Positions 61,501-64,000 of a stretch of DNA of 64,000 nucleotides are shown one piece after another. This stretch comes from Multifurca ochricompacta. Taxonomy: Eukaryota; Basidiomycota; Agaricomycetes; Russulales; Russulaceae. The stretch lies in contig WTXG01000033.1 in the NCBI GenBank assembly GCA_022496185.1, positions 124,001 to 188,000 on the forward strand, given 5' to 3'. Each line of letters begins with the position of its first letter. Position 1 is the first letter of the stretch. A program made the position numbers and the translations under genes. The notes beneath the pieces are model-generated. The model searched no databases. It was not told the origin of the DNA and was given only the letters and a program-made list of their open reading frames with translations.

Positions 61501-64000
61501 CGTCGAAACTAGACACGACGCAGGATGAGAAGTCACGCGCCAATTTGCGTCTCAGGGTGTGCGTACTGGCTGCGACGTGTCTCTCAACATTTGATGTCTG
61601 CCTGGAGAATGTTCTGAACGTTCTTTCCACTAATCACGACTTTGCTATTGCCGTGAAATGCGCAATAATCGTTCGCGACAACACTCCGTCGTCTGTCGAA
61701 GGTTCCAGTTTCTATCGGTTGCTCAATCGGCACCACCGATTATTGCATTTACTTGAACCATTTTTCCGCCAGGGCGTCCGATCGCGACCAGAGGGCTTCG
61801 ATTTTGCTCTCGCCAGCTTGTGGCTAGGTTTCCGTCGGCAAGCCTCCTCAAGTTGGCGTGTGCTTCCCGTTCCCAATTCTCGATGGGTTTCCTGTATCGT
61901 AGAAGGAGGGCATGAGGTTCATTATAACATACTCACTGGGCGGCTGCTGGTTGGAGGAAAGCCCCTTGGAAGGCTCCCCCAAGAGATCATCCAGCACCCG
62001 ACGTACGCGAGCATCTTCAGAACTGTGAGCGGTTGGCCTGATTCATGTCAGCCCACGTATTTACTTCTCCTGATAGAGAGTTCTCGACGTTGTTCCAGCT
62101 GACATTCCAGAAATGGAATTTATGACTCGATCGACTGTCTTCGGGTATCAGGTAAGGCGCTGTTCTTGTTCTTGATCCTGGGAAAAGGTTAATCCCTGCT
62201 AAGATTCTGTTTTCACTGCACGACGAGAATTTAATTGTACAAGCACGGCGGCCAGGACGGTCTCGATTGCTGCAGTTTGTGCCACATGCAGTATTCACTG
62301 GCGATTTCCCGAAAACCTTTGTCGAGGATTATGTTCACTGGCTCGACCTAGCCACAGGAGAGGTGGAATTCCGTCCATCTACGTCTCCATGGACGCCAGA
62401 CCCTTCAAACTGGAAGCTTCACGTCCGTAGAGATTCTTCCCAGCCCCATGTTATGCGTCGCAAGGTTTCCGGAGACAGTACCTCCATATATCTCGTCGAT
62501 ATGCGTTCAGCTACCTTTAAGATGATATCCCAGCTACTCCTTCCACTGGAGTCTCCGGAAAACATTATCATTACGCGCTCTCCCCAGACGTTGGAGGCTT
62601 CCTTACATCGACTGCGTCTCGCATTCTTTGTGAATCAGAGCTTGGAGCTCGAATGCCGAAGCATGCCCGGCTACGTCATTGACAAGATTCAATCGTCTGG
62701 AACGATGTTTGGGCTGAGAAATCAACTTGTCTTGTGCCACGGTAGCGGTGCTTCGGAGCTGCCCCGACGGGTGATCATTCCGGAAGGAGATGTTTCATTT
62801 ACTTTGGATGGGAATTTCGCCAACGTTTCTATAGAGACGGGAACAAAGAGCCCCGTTCACTGGCATGAGTACAATATCGACACTAACCTGGGACGACTGA
62901 CGGGCAGCGTAAGTCTGCGTAGCAAGCTATACCAGTGCTACTTACATGCGCTCACGAGTCACTGTCTACCCGACCGATTGCTTGGGCACACTGGGACTGA
63001 GGAATCTCTTGGGATGTTGAGAAGTGCAGCTTTCAAGTCATTTCAAAGACTAGGCGACTATGATGAGGATGCAAAGCTCCTTGGATTGATTAGCGACCTA
63101 ACACCACGCAGAGTATATTATCCACCAAATATCAATTCTATGGCCACGGTGGAGTGGGCCGATCTTCCTACCTTCTCACAGCATCATGACTTCCATACGG
63201 CTGTACGCTCCATCCTCGACCATGCAGATGCGATTGAGGCTCTCCATAAGGAGCCAGTCACCTTCGCCATTTCTGAACGGGATGAAGCATCACTTCGTCG
63301 CACAGCATTTCGCAACCAGGTGTTTTACCCACAAGAGTTGCAAGTCTCGCGACAGCCGTCATTCCAAGTTCCGGACGACGTCATATACAAATCAAGGGAC
63401 GTAACTGATAGGAATAGCCCCGAAGACGCCGCCTATCAGATGTCTTGGTCTACATGGAACGCTAAACCTTCCCCTTCCCCTGAATGGCTACAATTATGGC
63501 AGGCGATTCAATCATGGGGATCAATTGGCCCAGCTAGTAGCAATATTTCACTAAGATATAATCGATACTGGCTTGGTTTCAGTGCTGCGCAAGACTTTCT
63601 GGGCATATATAATGCTTGTCAACAGTCGTTAAGTTCCAACTCTCAAGACTTGAGGATTACCTTAGCTTTCAGCCTTTCTGCGGCGCGCTTCAGCCGGTCG
63701 GCTGTTGCAGGTTTCCTTCCTATTATTTTAATCTTTGCGACGGATATGCGCTTCCTAGGTCTTAGACCTCCTCCCGACCCTGTGTACACGCTTTCAGATG
63801 GCACATCTCCAGATTCTAAACGTTTAGAAGCCCTGATAGTCCAATGCGCCCATCCAATGGAGATAACTCCAGCACAAGAAATGGCAGTGACTGCCACAAG
63901 CAGCAAGAAGGTTGTCAAGCAACGAAGGCAGGAGTATGACAGAATTGTTGGGAGACGGGCGTCAGAGGTTGCATCTTTAATCATGAATCGGTGGCCGAGA
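56760..64000 (+). repeat. Inverted duplication, right arm (arm 2)
   Basis: Mirror of 26260-33850 and continues past the right edge. The two arms are separated by about 22.9 kb. Confidence 0.85.
58567..64000 (+). CDS. DUF6606/DUF3638 giant P-loop protein, copy 2, open to the window edge
   Basis: Starts MSFTNDMFDMSIPATMIDS. Exon 1 58567-58891; exon 2 58942-62024 (over 1000 codons, no stop); exon 3 62077-62151; exon 4 from 62204 on, still open at 64000. Junctions are in phase: AVG-DVFVMHVRAQNAA, SIFRT-RVLDVVPADIPEM, VFGYQ-ILFSLHDENL. The N-terminus is DUF6606-like; C-GKC-GTEN with HEWPLPQED follows; the DUF3638 ATPase core (seen in copy 1) lies beyond the edge. None of the copy 1 deletions is present. 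This is probably the working copy. The family is widespread in fungi with unknown function; its P-loop core and size suggest an ATP-driven machine, but that is inference. Confidence 0.85.

Overview
The window looks like nuclear DNA of a mushroom-forming basidiomycete (Agaricomycetes). The evidence is many short introns (about 45-75 nt, GT...AG), a Goodbye-NACHT-ankyrin receptor, an NB-ARC/TPR protein, the very large DUF6606/DUF3638 NTPase family, and nested Ty1/copia and Ty3 chromovirus retrotransposons. Nothing bacterial, organellar or CRISPR-like was seen.

Region 1 (1-17260) is a retrotransposon nest. A degenerate copia element on the minus strand (gag, protease and start of integrase at 13140-15791; end of RT and RNase H at 834-2461) has been hit repeatedly. 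A chromovirus on the plus strand has two 583-bp LTRs (4436-5018 and 12557-13139), Gag, Pol with chromodomain, and an extra cysteine-rich third ORF. At least five solo LTRs from two further families sit in these elements, each with an exact 5-bp target duplication. A 502-bp hAT-type MITE has a perfect 8-bp duplication. Eleven clear premature stops in the chromovirus and three in the copia element are all TGA at places where CGA (Arg) is expected, which points to CpG deamination. The nest is flanked by about 0.75-kb inverted arms (1-745 and 16488-17260).

Region 2 (18179-21089) is a frameshifted NB-ARC/TPR (NLR-like) gene on the minus strand.

Region 3 (22097-33850) holds copy 1 of a giant DUF6606/DUF3638/DUF3645 P-loop protein gene on the minus strand, with many single-base frameshifts and at least one nonsense change. 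Copy 2 (58567 to the right edge, plus strand) is an inverted duplicate, including upstream DNA to about 56760. It reads open throughout the part that is visible.

Region 4 (34000-56400) is the spacer between the inverted arms. It holds an intact kinase-like gene (34724-36038, minus), a solo LTR, a decayed FAD monooxygenase (41010-42971, minus), an intact 1460-aa Goodbye-NACHT-ankyrin receptor with 21 near-identical 33-aa repeats (43835-48595, plus), mitochondrial aminomethyltransferase GCV1 (51407-53140, plus), cytidine deaminase (54404-55128, minus, one apparent base deletion) and the tail of an unidentified gene. Two families of direct repeats bracket the receptor gene.

Taken together this is a repeat-rich, fast-changing accessory region: receptor-type STAND genes and a duplicated giant NTPase next to ordinary metabolic genes (glycine cleavage, pyrimidine salvage). 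I found no decisive evidence that these genes act as one system; the link between the receptors and the giant NTPase is positional only. Exon coordinates come from manual splicing by eye.
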